Source of the DNA: Myxococcales bacterium
GTDB lineage: Bacteria > Myxococcota > Myxococcia > Myxococcales > Myxococcaceae
DNA length: 35,667 nt
Reading direction: 5' to 3'
Assembly: GCA_003153055.1 (NCBI GenBank)
Contig: PMBV01000113.1
Coordinates: forward strand, 1 to 35,667
Shown: positions 1 to 8,000 of the stretch, piece by piece
Position numbering within the stretch: the first letter of the stretch is position 1
Layout: each line of letters begins with the position of its first letter
Notes under the pieces: model-generated
The model's database searches: none
What the model was told of the DNA's origin: nothing
The model's input: the letters and a program-made list of their open reading frames with translations, nothing else
Position numbers and translations under genes: made by a program

Positions 1-1
1 C

Positions 2-250
2 CACGCCATCGACCTCGTCAAGGTCGCTCCGCAGACTTCCCTTGCGCTGGAGTGTCCGAGGCTGGGCTTCTTTCCGGTGAGGCACATTGGCGAGGCATCT
101 TCGAGGGAGCTTGGGAGTGAGGGGGACGTGACTGATGTGGATGATCGACAACGACACATCCTACGGTTCGGAGCGCAATTGGGTGCGAGACAAGAATGGG
201 CTGCACTTGTGGATAGTCGCGGTGAAAGCCACTTTCGATGTCTCACCTAA
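2..250 (+). CDS. Partial hypothetical protein, C-terminal end at window edge
   Basis: This frame is open from the window edge to a TAA at 248-250 and reads as ordinary protein for its first ~45 codons (begins HAIDLVKVAPQTSLALECP). The other two plus frames close early, at 78-80 and 118-120. It would overlap the DUF2169-like start at 135 by more than 100 bp, which is unusual, so the true end may be earlier and frameshifted like the neighbouring remnant. I do not recognise the family. Its position directly before a DUF2169 gene start suggests it came from the same type VI secretion-associated locus, but that is inference only. Confidence 0.3.
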   Translation, partial: HAIDLVKVAPQTSLALECPRLGFFPVRHIGEASSRELGSEGDVTDVDDRQRHILRFGAQLGARQEWAALVDSRGESHFRCLT

Positions 251-395
251 CGGGCCGCTCAAGCTGGCAGACGAGCAGAAGCCAGCTTGCGCACTCCATC
301 GAGTACCCCAAGGGCGACCCCTCCAAGATGGGACCGGCGGGCTTCGGGCCCATTGACTCGTTCTGGTCTCCGAGGCTCGAAGGGGCTGCAGGACG
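135..395 (+). pseudogene. DUF2169 protein remnant, internally deleted and frameshifted
   Basis: The ATG at 135 follows a GGGGG-rich ribosome-binding site. The first ~50 residues (MWMIDNDTSYGSERNWVRDK, then IVAVKATFDVSPNGPLKLADEQ) match the start of DUF2169 proteins, which accompany type VI secretion effectors. After about 285 this frame stops making sense and ends at 356. From about 293 the frame of position 238 carries PKGDPSKMGPAGFGPIDSFW and SPRLEGA, which resembles a segment from much further into DUF2169 (typically PAGFGPI..W.PR). The gene has therefore lost most of its middle, changed frame, and fades out near 395 just before a convergent hydrolase gene. It cannot make a functional protein. 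The family call comes from remembered motifs, not a search. Confidence 0.6.
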
Positions 396-407
396 CGCAG
401 TTCGTAC

Positions 408-2042
408 TCACCGCTGGTGGGCGCGGTCTTTCGGCCGCAGGCCCACCAGAGGGACGTTCATCCGACTCGACCGGAGCGGCGAGAGCGCCGCCGCGGTGAT
501 CGTCGGGAGGAATGGGTTGGGGTTCGCCGGGCATACCGTCCCTGCCGGCGGCAGCGTGCCGTTCATCACGTACTGCACGGCGTAGCCCTGGGCGCACTGG
601 CTCCGGCTGAGCGCGGTGTGGCCCCAGCCCGCGTAGGTGAGAAGGCGGCTATTGGGGAGCATCTCGCTCACCGCCACGCCACCGCCGTAGCTCGTCACCC
701 CGTCGAAGAGGTTGCTGACGAGCAACACCGGCGCGGAGGTGAAGGCGCTCCACGGGCCGGTGTAGCGGTCGCTCGCCACCGGCCAGTGAGCGCACGCGGC
801 GGTCATCCACCACCAGATTGGGCCGAAGCGCGAGTCCGCGGCGAGGCGCTCTCCCGTCGCGGCGAACGTCCGGAACGCGGTGACGTACTCCGCGTCGCCG
901 CACATAGTGCCGTTTTGGGCGTCCCGAACGTTGTCGTAGGCGACGAGGCTGGGCGCCGCGGCGTCGATGGCGAGCTCGAGGGTCTGGTGCACTTCTTGGG
1001 CGGTGAGCGCCGCGCCGGGGAGACCCTCTACCGCGTCGGCGAGGGAGCCCAGCAGCGCGCCGTACCCCGAGGCCCCACCCCAGAGCTCGGGGGAATAGAG
1101 CGTCTCGAGGGCGATGGCCACCACCAGGTCATAGGTGACGCGCTGGCCGTTGGGGAGCACCAGCGGGTGGGCCTTCACGGCCTCGGCGAGGGCATCGAAG
1201 CGAGAGGCGGCACCCTCGGGGCCGGTGAGGGCGCAGGAGGGCCCCGCCTCGTCGCACAGCCGGAGGAACTCGCCGAGCTCGGCGTCGCTCGCGGGGCTGC
1301 TGTCGAACGCCACCCGTCCGGTGGTCCAGGAGCGAGGGTTGAGCACGCCGTCGAGGACCATGGCGCGAATCCGGTGCGGGAAGAGGTTGGCGTAGGTGCT
1401 GCCGAGGAAGGTGCCGTAGGAGAACCCGAGGTAGGTCAGCTTCTCGTCGCCCACCGCGGCGCGGAGGACGTCCAGGTCACGCGCCACGTCGGCGGTGCTC
1501 ATGTGGGCGGTGATGGCCTGGCCCTGGGTCAGGCACTGCTCGGCGTAGCCGGCGTACAGGTCGAAGAAGGGTCGCTCCTGCCCGCGCTGGTAGGGGAAGT
1601 ACGGCGCGCCGGCGAGGAAGGCTGCCTCATCTTCATTCGTGGCGAAGCAGTGGATCGGCGTGGAGCGAGCCACCCCACGGGGGTCGAAGCCGATGAGGTC
1701 GAAGCGGCCCTGGAACATCGGGGCGAGGTCCGAGCCCGCGGCGAGGAGGAAGTCGACGCCCGAGCCGCCCGGCCCACCCGGGTTGAGGAACGCCGAGCCG
1801 ATGCGGTGGCGCGGGTCCGCCGCGGGGAGGCGGCTGAGCGCGACGTCGATGGTGGCCCCGTGGGGGTGATCGTAGTCGAGGGGCACCCGCGCCACCGCGC
1901 ACTCGAAGCCGGGGTACTCGGGTCCGCAGGGGGCCCAGCTCAGCCGGGGCACCATCGGTGGGCTGGCGGCGAAGGCGGTTGACTGCAATCCGGTACACAG
2001 CAATGCGACAACCATCGACGGAATGCGGTGCATCGTCGGCAT
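408..2042 (-). CDS. Secreted alpha/beta hydrolase, tripeptidyl-aminopeptidase-like
   Basis: A 544-residue exported serine hydrolase of the prolyl/tripeptidyl aminopeptidase (SlpD/TAP) type. Residues 1-25 form a signal peptide ending AFA/A. The oxyanion strand is LNPGGPGGSG (86-95), the nucleophile elbow GFSYG has Ser208, and the TAP-like C-terminal domain supplies Asp447 (NLFDGVTS) and His475 (GWGHTALS). All three catalytic residues are present and several cysteines fit an extracytoplasmic protein. The ATG at 2042 is preceded by AGGAGA at good spacing. The last ~30 residues after PNPF are a basic tail that runs toward the convergent DUF2169 remnant and may reflect a junction there. It probably releases N-terminal tripeptides or hydrolyses esters or amides outside the cytoplasm; the substrate cannot be read from sequence. 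Confidence 0.85.
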   Translation of the reverse strand: MPTMHRIPSMVVALLCTGLQSTAFAASPPMVPRLSWAPCGPEYPGFECAVARVPLDYDHPHGATIDVALSRLPAADPRHRIGSAFLNPGGPGGSGVDFLLAAGSDLAPMFQGRFDLIGFDPRGVARSTPIHCFATNEDEAAFLAGAPYFPYQRGQERPFFDLYAGYAEQCLTQGQAITAHMSTADVARDLDVLRAAVGDEKLTYLGFSYGTFLGSTYANLFPHRIRAMVLDGVLNPRSWTTGRVAFDSSPASDAELGEFLRLCDEAGPSCALTGPEGAASRFDALAEAVKAHPLVLPNGQRVTYDLVVAIALETLYSPELWGGASGYGALLGSLADAVEGLPGAALTAQEVHQTLELAIDAAAPSLVAYDNVRDAQNGTMCGDAEYVTAFRTFAATGERLAADSRFGPIWWWMTAACAHWPVASDRYTGPWSAFTSAPVLLVSNLFDGVTSYGGGVAVSEMLPNSRLLTYAGWGHTALSRSQCAQGYAVQYVMNGTLPPAGTVCPANPNPFLPTITAAALSPLRSSRMNVPLVGLRPKDRAHQR

Positions 2043-2273
2043 GGTCTCTCCTGGGTGAGTACGGTGTGAGGTACGGCGTTGAACGACGGAGCGAACGGCT
2101 TCGAGCAGCCCGCTCCCGCATCGTTGCCGGAGCCGCCGGAATCGTTCGATTGGCGGCCGCGAAACCTCGTCACGGCGATCGAGGCATCCACCGCCGATGG
2201 AAGCTCAGGCGGGACACAAGGAGATCGCCCGATGCCCGAGCTGGAAGCTTCTCTCAATCTGATCGTGCACTCG

Positions 2274-3104
2274 TCACTGGAGAACGATGGCCCCGTTGCT
2301 GGTGGTGACATGGAGCTGCCGCCCACCGCCGTTGAGACTTCCGCTCAGGACGCCGCCGCTGACCGGGCTCTGGTCGAGGACCGTGATGGTGTCGTTCGTC
2401 GTCTGGAGCACGAAGTCGATCCCCGCGTCCGCCGGCAGCTTGATGGTCACCACGGCGTTCGAGTCGGTCACCTCGAGGTCGTTCGCCCCGGTCCACTCGA
2501 GGCCGACCTTGCCGTCGTTCGTCGTCACGGTCCCCCCGCCGAGCCTCCCGCTCACCTCTGCGTTCGAGGTCGCGATGGTGTCGGTCCCGTTGCCCGAGAC
2601 CGCCACCTGCGCATTGCTGGTGGTCACCGAGATGGGGCCGTCGACGCCGAGGACGGACACCTCGGCGTTGCGCACGTCGACGCCGAAGCCGCGGGCCACC
2701 GGGAGGTCGAGGGTCAAGGAGGCGAGGCGGGGGAGCTCCTCGACCGACGAGGCGATCGCCAGGGTGAGGGGGAGCACCGTGTCGTCCCCCTGGGCGACTG
2801 GAGCGCCGAAGGACAGCGAGGTGCCCTGGAGCACCGCCTCGCTCGGAGCGAACGCACCCGACGTGGGCTCCACCATCGTCACCGCGGCGCTCGCGACGGG
2901 TGCCAGCTGCGCGGTCCCCGTCACCTGGATGGTCCACGGGGCGCGCGGGGTGGCCTGGAGCATCAACACCGTCCAGCCGCTCTCCGGCCCGGTCGCGGTG
3001 AGGGTCCGGGTGTTCTCCCGGACGCCGAACGTGCACCCCCAGCCGCCGAGCGCGAGGAGCGAGGCGAACCGGAAGGTGCGGGCACACGGCGAAGGGGCAC
3101 TCAT
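2274..3104 (-). CDS. DUF4097-like beta-strand-repeat lipoprotein
   Basis: A 276-residue protein with a lipoprotein-type signal (hydrophobic stretch then LGGWGC, Cys near residue 24). The mature part is a run of short beta strands with repeated TSNA, TTND and TSNG motifs (for example ISVTTSNAQVAVSGNG, IATSNAEVSG, LHVTTSNGAIVL), the pattern of DUF4097 putative adhesins with a right-handed beta-helix-like fold. Its ATG overlaps the TGA of the upstream envelope gene (ATGA at 3101-3104), so the two are translationally coupled and form the end of the ECF sigma operon that starts at 5445. The role is unknown; in sigma/anti-sigma contexts such proteins are often annotated as envelope or surface proteins. 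Confidence 0.75.
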   Translation of the reverse strand: MSAPSPCARTFRFASLLALGGWGCTFGVRENTRTLTATGPESGWTVLMLQATPRAPWTIQVTGTAQLAPVASAAVTMVEPTSGAFAPSEAVLQGTSLSFGAPVAQGDDTVLPLTLAIASSVEELPRLASLTLDLPVARGFGVDVRNAEVSVLGVDGPISVTTSNAQVAVSGNGTDTIATSNAEVSGRLGGGTVTTNDGKVGLEWTGANDLEVTDSNAVVTIKLPADAGIDFVLQTTNDTITVLDQSPVSGGVLSGSLNGGGRQLHVTTSNGAIVLQ

Positions 3105-3982
3105 AGGCTCACCCCCAGCTCGAGACCACCGGTGAGGATCAACGCCCGCTGAGGCAGCAGCTGGCTGAGCATCTGCAAGTAGTCGGTGGCCACGCCGTAG
3201 AGGCGAGCACCGGCTCCGAGCGTGACACGGTCTCCTAGCCAGATGCGCGCTCCCGCGCTGACGAAGAGGGCGCAGCCACCGGCGGTCTTGAGCCCGGCGC
3301 CGAACCGCACCTGGGCCAGCACCCCCAGCTGGGCGAAGGGCTCCAGCCGCCACCAGCGAAACGACACCTCGCCGAAGGGCGCGGTGGAGACCGCCCACCG
3401 CCAATCGGTCGCGCTGAACGTGGTGCTGATGAGGCCGACCTTGAGCCATGGTGTGAGGCGGTACGCCACCTCGAGGCCGGGGAGGATGAACCCCACCGAC
3501 CCGGAGGGGAGCGCCACCGACGAGACGTAGAGATCGATGCCGATGACGAAGCGGCGGAGCGCCGGCGGAGGCACCTCCACCAGCGGCGCCTCCCTCACCT
3601 CGGCGACCGTCACCGTGCGGCTCCCGTCGGTGATGAGCTCGTCCACCTCGTTTCGCGCCAGCGTCCCGACGAGGAGCGCGATGACCTGAAGGGCCGAGCT
3701 GTCGGTAGCGAGGTCGAGCTCCCGCGTCGACTCGCGGCCGGAGGCGTCTCGCCACACCAGCCGAGCCCGCTCCGCCGCCACCCGATGGACCTCGAGGCGA
3801 CCGCGGGTCGGCTCGGTCGAGCCAGGCGCCACGACCGGGGCACCGAGCTCTCGCCCCACCGCCTGGCGGAGGGCGTCGACCGAGACCGTCGCTTCGAGCG
3901 AGCGGTCCACCTCGACGGCGATGGGGAGCGAGGACGCCTCGACCCCGAGGAGGGAGAAGGTCAACGTCAGCGTGTGGAGCAT
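3101..3982 (-). CDS. Predicted envelope protein with C-terminal beta-rich domain
   Basis: 293 residues starting MLHTLTLTFSLLGVEASS, a short signal-peptide-like start. The first half (about 1-135) is a soluble domain with the feel of a polysaccharide/GTPase-independent myxobacterial envelope protein: EVDRSLEATVSVDALRQAVG, then a stretch on transforming an amino-acid or residue-level vector. The second half (about 145-293) alternates aromatic and small residues (IGIDLYVSSVALPSGS, FRWWRLEPFAQLGVLAQV) and ends ELGVSL, as in small outer-membrane beta-barrel proteins. I chose 3982 because GGAGGG lies a few bases upstream; an in-frame start at 4039 would add 19 unlikely residues. Third gene of the sigma operon, overlapping the DUF4097 gene by 4 bp. 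I cannot name a family. Confidence 0.65.
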   Translation of the reverse strand: MLHTLTLTFSLLGVEASSLPIAVEVDRSLEATVSVDALRQAVGRELGAPVVAPGSTEPTRGRLEVHRVAAERARLVWRDASGRESTRELDLATDSSALQVIALLVGTLARNEVDELITDGSRTVTVAEVREAPLVEVPPPALRRFVIGIDLYVSSVALPSGSVGFILPGLEVAYRLTPWLKVGLISTTFSATDWRWAVSTAPFGEVSFRWWRLEPFAQLGVLAQVRFGAGLKTAGGCALFVSAGARIWLGDRVTLGAGARLYGVATDYLQMLSQLLPQRALILTGGLELGVSL

Positions 3983-4057
3983 GGGCCCTCCGAGCGATTC
4001 ATTCGTCGTGCAGTCGCCGGCGCGGGCCGGCGCGTTCAACCCGCTCGGAAGAAGGGC

Positions 4058-4882
4058 TCACTCCCCACGGACGGCGCCCCGATGGATGGCCTCGAGCAGC
4101 CGCGCGGCGTCGGCAGGTCGGTAGTCGCCGTGCGCAAGCCCCTCGAGGGCGTCGGCCGCCTCCCCGGTGCGGCCGAGGCGGACCAGGTCGATGGCGCGGT
4201 TGAAGCGCGCCTCGGGAGCGAAGCGGCCGTTCGGGGCGACCGCGAGGTACGCGTCCCACGCCTCCAGCGCGGCCTTCGGATTCTCTTCGACGAAGTGCGC
4301 GCGGTGCCCCTCGGCGTAGAGCTCGTCGGGCGAGGTCGGCGCCGGTGTCGGTCGGGAGGACGACGCCTCGGACGGGGGGGCGGTGACCGCCACCGAGGGT
4401 GGCTTCGGTGCCGGCTCAACCGAGGGAGCCTCGACCGGGTCGGCCTGCCGCTTCCTTCCTGTGCGAACCGGGGGATCCGGTGGCCCGACCGCGGGCGCCA
4501 GCGGACGCGCGAGGGCCGCTTCGAGGGCGTCGTCGAGCGCGGCCGCGGGCTCCGGCTTCGACTGTGGAGGCGGAGCCACCGCGGAGGGCACGGGGCGGGG
4601 CACCGCGCGACGCGTCCGGGCGTCAGGCACCCCGATGACTTCGCCGAGCCAGCGAGGCACTTCGATGAGCCCGGCCCGCGCCGCCGCCAGGCCGGTGGTG
4701 CCGACCAGGGCCAGCGCCACCGCGGCCGTCACGAGCGACCGGCGCCGCCCCGGCGGCGAGCTCGGCTGGGCCGCCACGGCCGCCAGCACCTGGCGCTCGG
4801 TGGCGGCGACCATCTCGTCGGGGGCCTCGGGAGTGTCTCGGAGCGCCCGCACCGCGGCGGCCAGCTTCTCTTCGGGGCTCAT
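4058..4882 (-). CDS. Membrane anti-sigma-like protein with TPR-like C-terminus
   Basis: 274 residues. Residues 1-45 are a short helical cytoplasmic region (MSPEEKLAAAVRALRDTPEA) with no zinc-finger HxxxCxxC. A single transmembrane helix follows at about 49-69 (LVTAAVALALVGTTGLAAARA), then a long Pro/Ala-rich linker, then two or so TPR-like helices near 185-265 (ELYAEGHRAHF, PKAALEAWDAYLAVAPNGRF, APEARFNRAIDLVRLGR). This layout is common for myxobacterial proteins encoded right after an ECF sigma factor and taken to be its membrane regulator. The ATGA overlap with the sigma gene (4879-4882) supports that role here. Anti-sigma function is inferred from position and topology, not from a recognised sigma-binding domain. 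Confidence 0.7.
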   Translation of the reverse strand: MSPEEKLAAAVRALRDTPEAPDEMVAATERQVLAAVAAQPSSPPGRRRSLVTAAVALALVGTTGLAAARAGLIEVPRWLGEVIGVPDARTRRAVPRPVPSAVAPPPQSKPEPAAALDDALEAALARPLAPAVGPPDPPVRTGRKRQADPVEAPSVEPAPKPPSVAVTAPPSEASSSRPTPAPTSPDELYAEGHRAHFVEENPKAALEAWDAYLAVAPNGRFAPEARFNRAIDLVRLGRTGEAADALEGLAHGDYRPADAARLLEAIHRGAVRGE

Positions 4883-5445
4883 GCGCGCTCCCCGGCGAAG
4901 TGCTCGCGGAGCTTCCGCCGAGCGTGAAAGACTCGAGTCCGCACGGTGCCCTCGGGGATCTCGAGGATGGCGGCTACCTCGACCGCGGTCCGCTCCTCCA
5001 CCTCACAGAGGACGAAGGCGAGCCGTTGCTCGTCGGGGAGCGAGTCGAGGGCGAGGGTGAGCGCGGTGGCCAGCTCGCGGCGCTCCACCGCGTGGTCCGG
5101 TCCGACCGACGTGACGGTCGGCTCCAGCTCGAGGCGGTCCATCGCGCGCCGCCGCCGGATGGCGCTGCGCACGTGGGTGCGTGACTGGTTGGCGGCGATG
5201 GACAGGAGGAAGACCGGGAGTGACGCGTGAGCTCGGAAGCCACCCAGCGCGCGGGGGAGCGCGACGAAGACGTCGTGCACCAGGTCCTCGGCCGAGGTGG
5301 CGTCTCCCAGGAGCCGCCGGGCGAAGCTGCGCACGTGGTGGTGGTAGCGCCGGTACAGGTGCCCGACGGCGGCGCCGTCGCCTCGGCGCGCACGGGTGAT
5401 GAGAGAGTCGTCTAGGTCCTCTGCGTCGCTCAGCAACAGTCCCAT
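4879..5445 (-). CDS. ECF-family RNA polymerase sigma factor
   Basis: 188 residues. The sigma2 region spans about 15-85 (AVGHLYRRYHHHVRSFARRL, then SAEDLVHDVFVALPRAL) and the sigma4 region about 125-180 with a helix-turn-helix (ERTAVEVAAILEIPEGTVRT then RVFHARRKLREHF). Size and order are normal for the ECF family. I placed the start at 5445 (MGLLLSDAEDLDD); an in-frame start at 5502 would add 19 residues without sigma character. It heads a four-gene minus-strand operon with its regulator, an envelope protein and a DUF4097 lipoprotein. Two direct copies of CGGTTGGAG (5449-5457 and 5472-5480) lie just upstream of the start and could be regulatory. Confidence 0.88.
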   Translation of the reverse strand: MGLLLSDAEDLDDSLITRARRGDGAAVGHLYRRYHHHVRSFARRLLGDATSAEDLVHDVFVALPRALGGFRAHASLPVFLLSIAANQSRTHVRSAIRRRRAMDRLELEPTVTSVGPDHAVERRELATALTLALDSLPDEQRLAFVLCEVEERTAVEVAAILEIPEGTVRTRVFHARRKLREHFAGERA

Positions 5446-5616
5446 TCCCGGTTGGAGGGCTCGCGCGGCCACGGTTGGAGCATGTTGCCGGTGCCCCCGC
5501 AACCGTTCAAAGCACCTCTCGAGCGCGGCCTCTCGCGCCGAGATGCGCCGTCACATCCTCGTCACCGACAGGCCTCCAAAGGTGTGCCTCACGTCCCGGC
5601 CCTGTGAACCTGAACC

Positions 5617-7671
5617 TCAGCTTCCGAACCACGAGCTCCACGCGGAGCTCGCACCGTTGATGGTGGAGGTCACTGCCTTCGACGCCATCTTGTCGACCCC
5701 AAGACCTCTCGCCGCCTTGTCGGCCAGCCACCCCGAGGCCACGCCGACGCCGAAGCCAACGGCGCCTCCGACGATGGTGCCAGCGACCGGGATGACGCTG
5801 CCGACGGTCGCCCCGATGGCCGCGCCCGCCGCGCCTGCCCCAACGCCCACGGCCGACTCTCCGACGACGTTGCCCACGGCCTCCGCACCGGTCACCTTTC
5901 CCTCCTCATAGGCTTTGAGCTGGTCGTAGGCAGACAGGCCCCCATTGACGATGCCGCCAGCCAGGGAAGCGCCACCCAACCGGCCAGCGACCGTCCGCGC
6001 CGCGCTGCTCGAGTTCCCGATGAACTTCCTCGCCGAGGTCTCTTCGATCACTCCACCCACGGCCCCGGCTGCGGCACCGGTCCCAACCTTCGCCGCCAGG
6101 TCCCTCGCGTCAACCTCACCAGTCTTGGCCGTCTCAATGGCACCCTCCAGCAGTGCGCCAGCGGCCCCCGACCTCATGCCCGAGCCCGAAGCGGCGGTGT
6201 TGCGGTTCAGCCAGTTCGTCTTTCGCTCCGTCAGCGACGTACCGGCATCGCCGGCGAGGTTATTGACTCCGTCTGTGATCGTCGTGCAGTCCGGGCATCG
6301 GGGGGCTGGCTTGCCTTGCGCGGTTCCCTCGGCCTTTGACGCTTCGCCCTTGAGCCAGACCTGGTGTCCGGTGATGCTCGCGAGCTGGCCATCAGGACCT
6401 CGAATGCTATCGACGTGGGCTGCGAACTTCGTCACTGGGTTCGCCGATGCGAGCCCGTCCGCCCGCGCCTTCAGTACTGCATCTGTGCTGTAGACCTCGA
6501 CGTGGTTGCCTTTGTCTTCAGGGGCGACCCTGGTGTACGCTGAGCTCTGCTGAACCTCTTTGATGCGCGAGGCAAGCGGCTCGCCGACGCCTTGCGGGGC
6601 TTTGTTTTCGTTGAGCGCGTACTGTGGCTTGAGCGTCAGGTTGTCGACAGATACTCCAGACACCGGACCGACATCGGCGCCACTGATCTTCTGACCGGTG
6701 GCCTTCTCGACTTTGGCCTTGGCCTCCTCGTAGGCCTGCTTCTTCCCACCCTCCCCATCGATGATATCCGAATGCTTCGCTTCTGCGCCCTTCACCGCTG
6801 CGTCGAGGTCCTTCCTCTTCTCTGACCAGGCTTGGGCCCCGTTGTCGTTCAATTTGGTCTTGGCCTGTTCGACCTCTTGGCTCTGCGACTCGACTGACTT
6901 CTTGCGCTCTCCCAGTTGCTTGGTCGCGAGGTCGAGCTTCTCTTGAAGAGGGTTCACCGTCTGCTCGGCCGGTGCGCCTGTCGACGGCTGATGCGCCTTG
7001 AGCTCAGCGCTTGCGCTGTCTACCTCGCTCTGTCGTTGCTTGACGAAGTTTTCAGATTCGCCGAGGAGCCTCCTCGCCGTCTCCAGGTCCTGCGTCTTGG
7101 CTCCGACGTCCTTCTCAAGTGCCTTTCGTTCCTGGAATTCCTCGGGTGTGGGTCTGTTCTTGGCATGTTCACTCAAGGCGGCCTTGCGCTCACCGATTTC
7201 CTTGTTCCGGTCGGCCGTGGCCCGCGTGAGTGCCTGGTGGGTTTCCCTGACATTGGACGCATCGTTGTAGAATGCCCGATTTGCTTGCCGCGCAACGAGC
7301 TCCGGTGGAACTCGTATTCCCGTTCGGGCGCCGACAGCTCCTGCCGCCATTGAGCCCGTACCGTCTTGAGAGTCCTTGGTCGCGTCGAGTGGCCTTCCAG
7401 CGAGCTGAGGCTGGATCTGGGGCTGAGCGCCGGCCGCTCCATCACCGCCGAGGGCGCGTGTATCTGGTCTGATGCTGGCGTCCTCGAAGCTGCTCTCTTG
7501 TCTCTTGCGGTCGAAGTCGGCAGCCGCCTGCGCGTTGGCGGTTGAGCCGGCTGCCAAGTTCGTCGTTTCGGCAGTTTGTGATGCGCTTTCCGCCGTCTGC
7601 GCCTCCGGCTCACGCGGTGGGGGCGGTGGTGGTGGGAGTGGGATCGGCCGCGACACTTCGAGATCGCTCAT
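5617..7671 (-). CDS. Large coiled-coil / glycine-zipper protein, candidate secreted effector
   Basis: 684 residues of unrecognised family. The ATG at 7671 has a strong GGAGGA site 8 bases upstream. Order: a proline run (residues 12-19) in a disordered Ala/Gln/Ser-rich segment to ~140; a long charged coiled coil (~150-340, for example GERKAALSEHAKNR, EKLDLATKQLGERKKSVES); a globular middle (~345-500) with a Cys pair in APRCPDC; then an Ala/Gly-rich tail (~530-684) holding a long glycine-zipper stretch (GAGAAGAAIGATVGSVIPVA, then GTIVGGAVGFGVGV) that could insert in membranes. There is no N-terminal signal peptide, so export would need a dedicated system. Codon use is clearly less GC3-biased than in neighbours, suggesting acquisition. 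A pore-forming or polymorphic-toxin-type effector is plausible, given the DUF2169 remnant 5 kb away, but unproven. Confidence 0.6.
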   Translation of the reverse strand: MSDLEVSRPIPLPPPPPPPREPEAQTAESASQTAETTNLAAGSTANAQAAADFDRKRQESSFEDASIRPDTRALGGDGAAGAQPQIQPQLAGRPLDATKDSQDGTGSMAAGAVGARTGIRVPPELVARQANRAFYNDASNVRETHQALTRATADRNKEIGERKAALSEHAKNRPTPEEFQERKALEKDVGAKTQDLETARRLLGESENFVKQRQSEVDSASAELKAHQPSTGAPAEQTVNPLQEKLDLATKQLGERKKSVESQSQEVEQAKTKLNDNGAQAWSEKRKDLDAAVKGAEAKHSDIIDGEGGKKQAYEEAKAKVEKATGQKISGADVGPVSGVSVDNLTLKPQYALNENKAPQGVGEPLASRIKEVQQSSAYTRVAPEDKGNHVEVYSTDAVLKARADGLASANPVTKFAAHVDSIRGPDGQLASITGHQVWLKGEASKAEGTAQGKPAPRCPDCTTITDGVNNLAGDAGTSLTERKTNWLNRNTAASGSGMRSGAAGALLEGAIETAKTGEVDARDLAAKVGTGAAAGAVGGVIEETSARKFIGNSSSAARTVAGRLGGASLAGGIVNGGLSAYDQLKAYEEGKVTGAEAVGNVVGESAVGVGAGAAGAAIGATVGSVIPVAGTIVGGAVGFGVGVASGWLADKAARGLGVDKMASKAVTSTINGASSAWSSWFGS

Positions 7672-7816
7672 TTGCTTCCTCCGAGATGGTTGTCGCCAAC
7701 TCCTCTGCCGTGTTGCGCACTGAGCTCGTTTTGAATGAGACGCCACGAGCAGAAGCCGCGCTACTCCTCGGTGGCTCCCATTCGTCCCGGAGGGTGAGTG
7801 TGACCTTCACCGACAC
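7610..7816 (-). CDS. Small hypothetical ORF overlapping the start of the glycine-zipper gene
   Basis: 68 codons from a GTG at 7816 (begins SVKVTLTLRDEWEPPRSS, then FKTSSVRNTAEELATTISEE). The first ~50 residues look like real protein with alternating hydrophobic strands and an acidic helix. It overlaps the start of the 7671 gene by 62 bp in another frame, and its last ~20 codons (Thr/Pro run) lie over that gene's proline tract, so the true stop may have moved. There is no clear ribosome-binding site. It could be a partner or coupling peptide for the downstream protein, or a decayed gene end. Confidence 0.35.
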   Translation of the reverse strand: MSVKVTLTLRDEWEPPRSSAASARGVSFKTSSVRNTAEELATTISEEANERSRSVAADPTPTTTAPTA

Positions 7817-7954
7817 ATGGACGGAGGGGCTGACGGTGGCGTCCTCTCAGCGAACCATGAGGGGCGACAGAAGACACCGGGTACCGCTCCCACCCTCGGC
7901 CCTGACTGCGCGGTGCGCTCCGGCCCTCGGGCGCCCTCGCTCGGGGAGCCCAGC

Positions 7955-7983
7955 TTGACACTCTTGAAATTGGCACGTACGTT
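7955..7983 (+). promoter_or_regulatory. Sigma70-like promoter for the TetR gene
   Basis: A perfect -35 TTGACA (7955-7960) is followed after exactly 17 bases by TACGTT (7978-7983), a weaker -10 with three of six consensus bases. The predicted start of transcription falls at about 7990, which is the ATG itself, so the mRNA would be leaderless; this agrees with the lack of a ribosome-binding site. A second TTGACA (7983-7988) lies within the operator palindrome. Confidence 0.5.
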
Positions 7984-8000
7984 TGACACATGCGTCAAAC
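7981..8000. promoter_or_regulatory. 20-bp near-palindromic operator over the TetR start codon
   Basis: GTTTGAC (7981-7987) and GTCAAAC (7994-8000) are perfect inverted arms around a central CATG; only one inner base pair mismatches. The ATG of the TetR gene (7990-7992) is in the centre. Size and symmetry are typical of TetR-family operators, so autorepression is the likely purpose. Confidence 0.65.

Noticed and set aside
417..1982. 521-codon open frame on the plus strand
   Set aside because: Antisense shadow of the secreted hydrolase, whose triad and signal peptide are clear.
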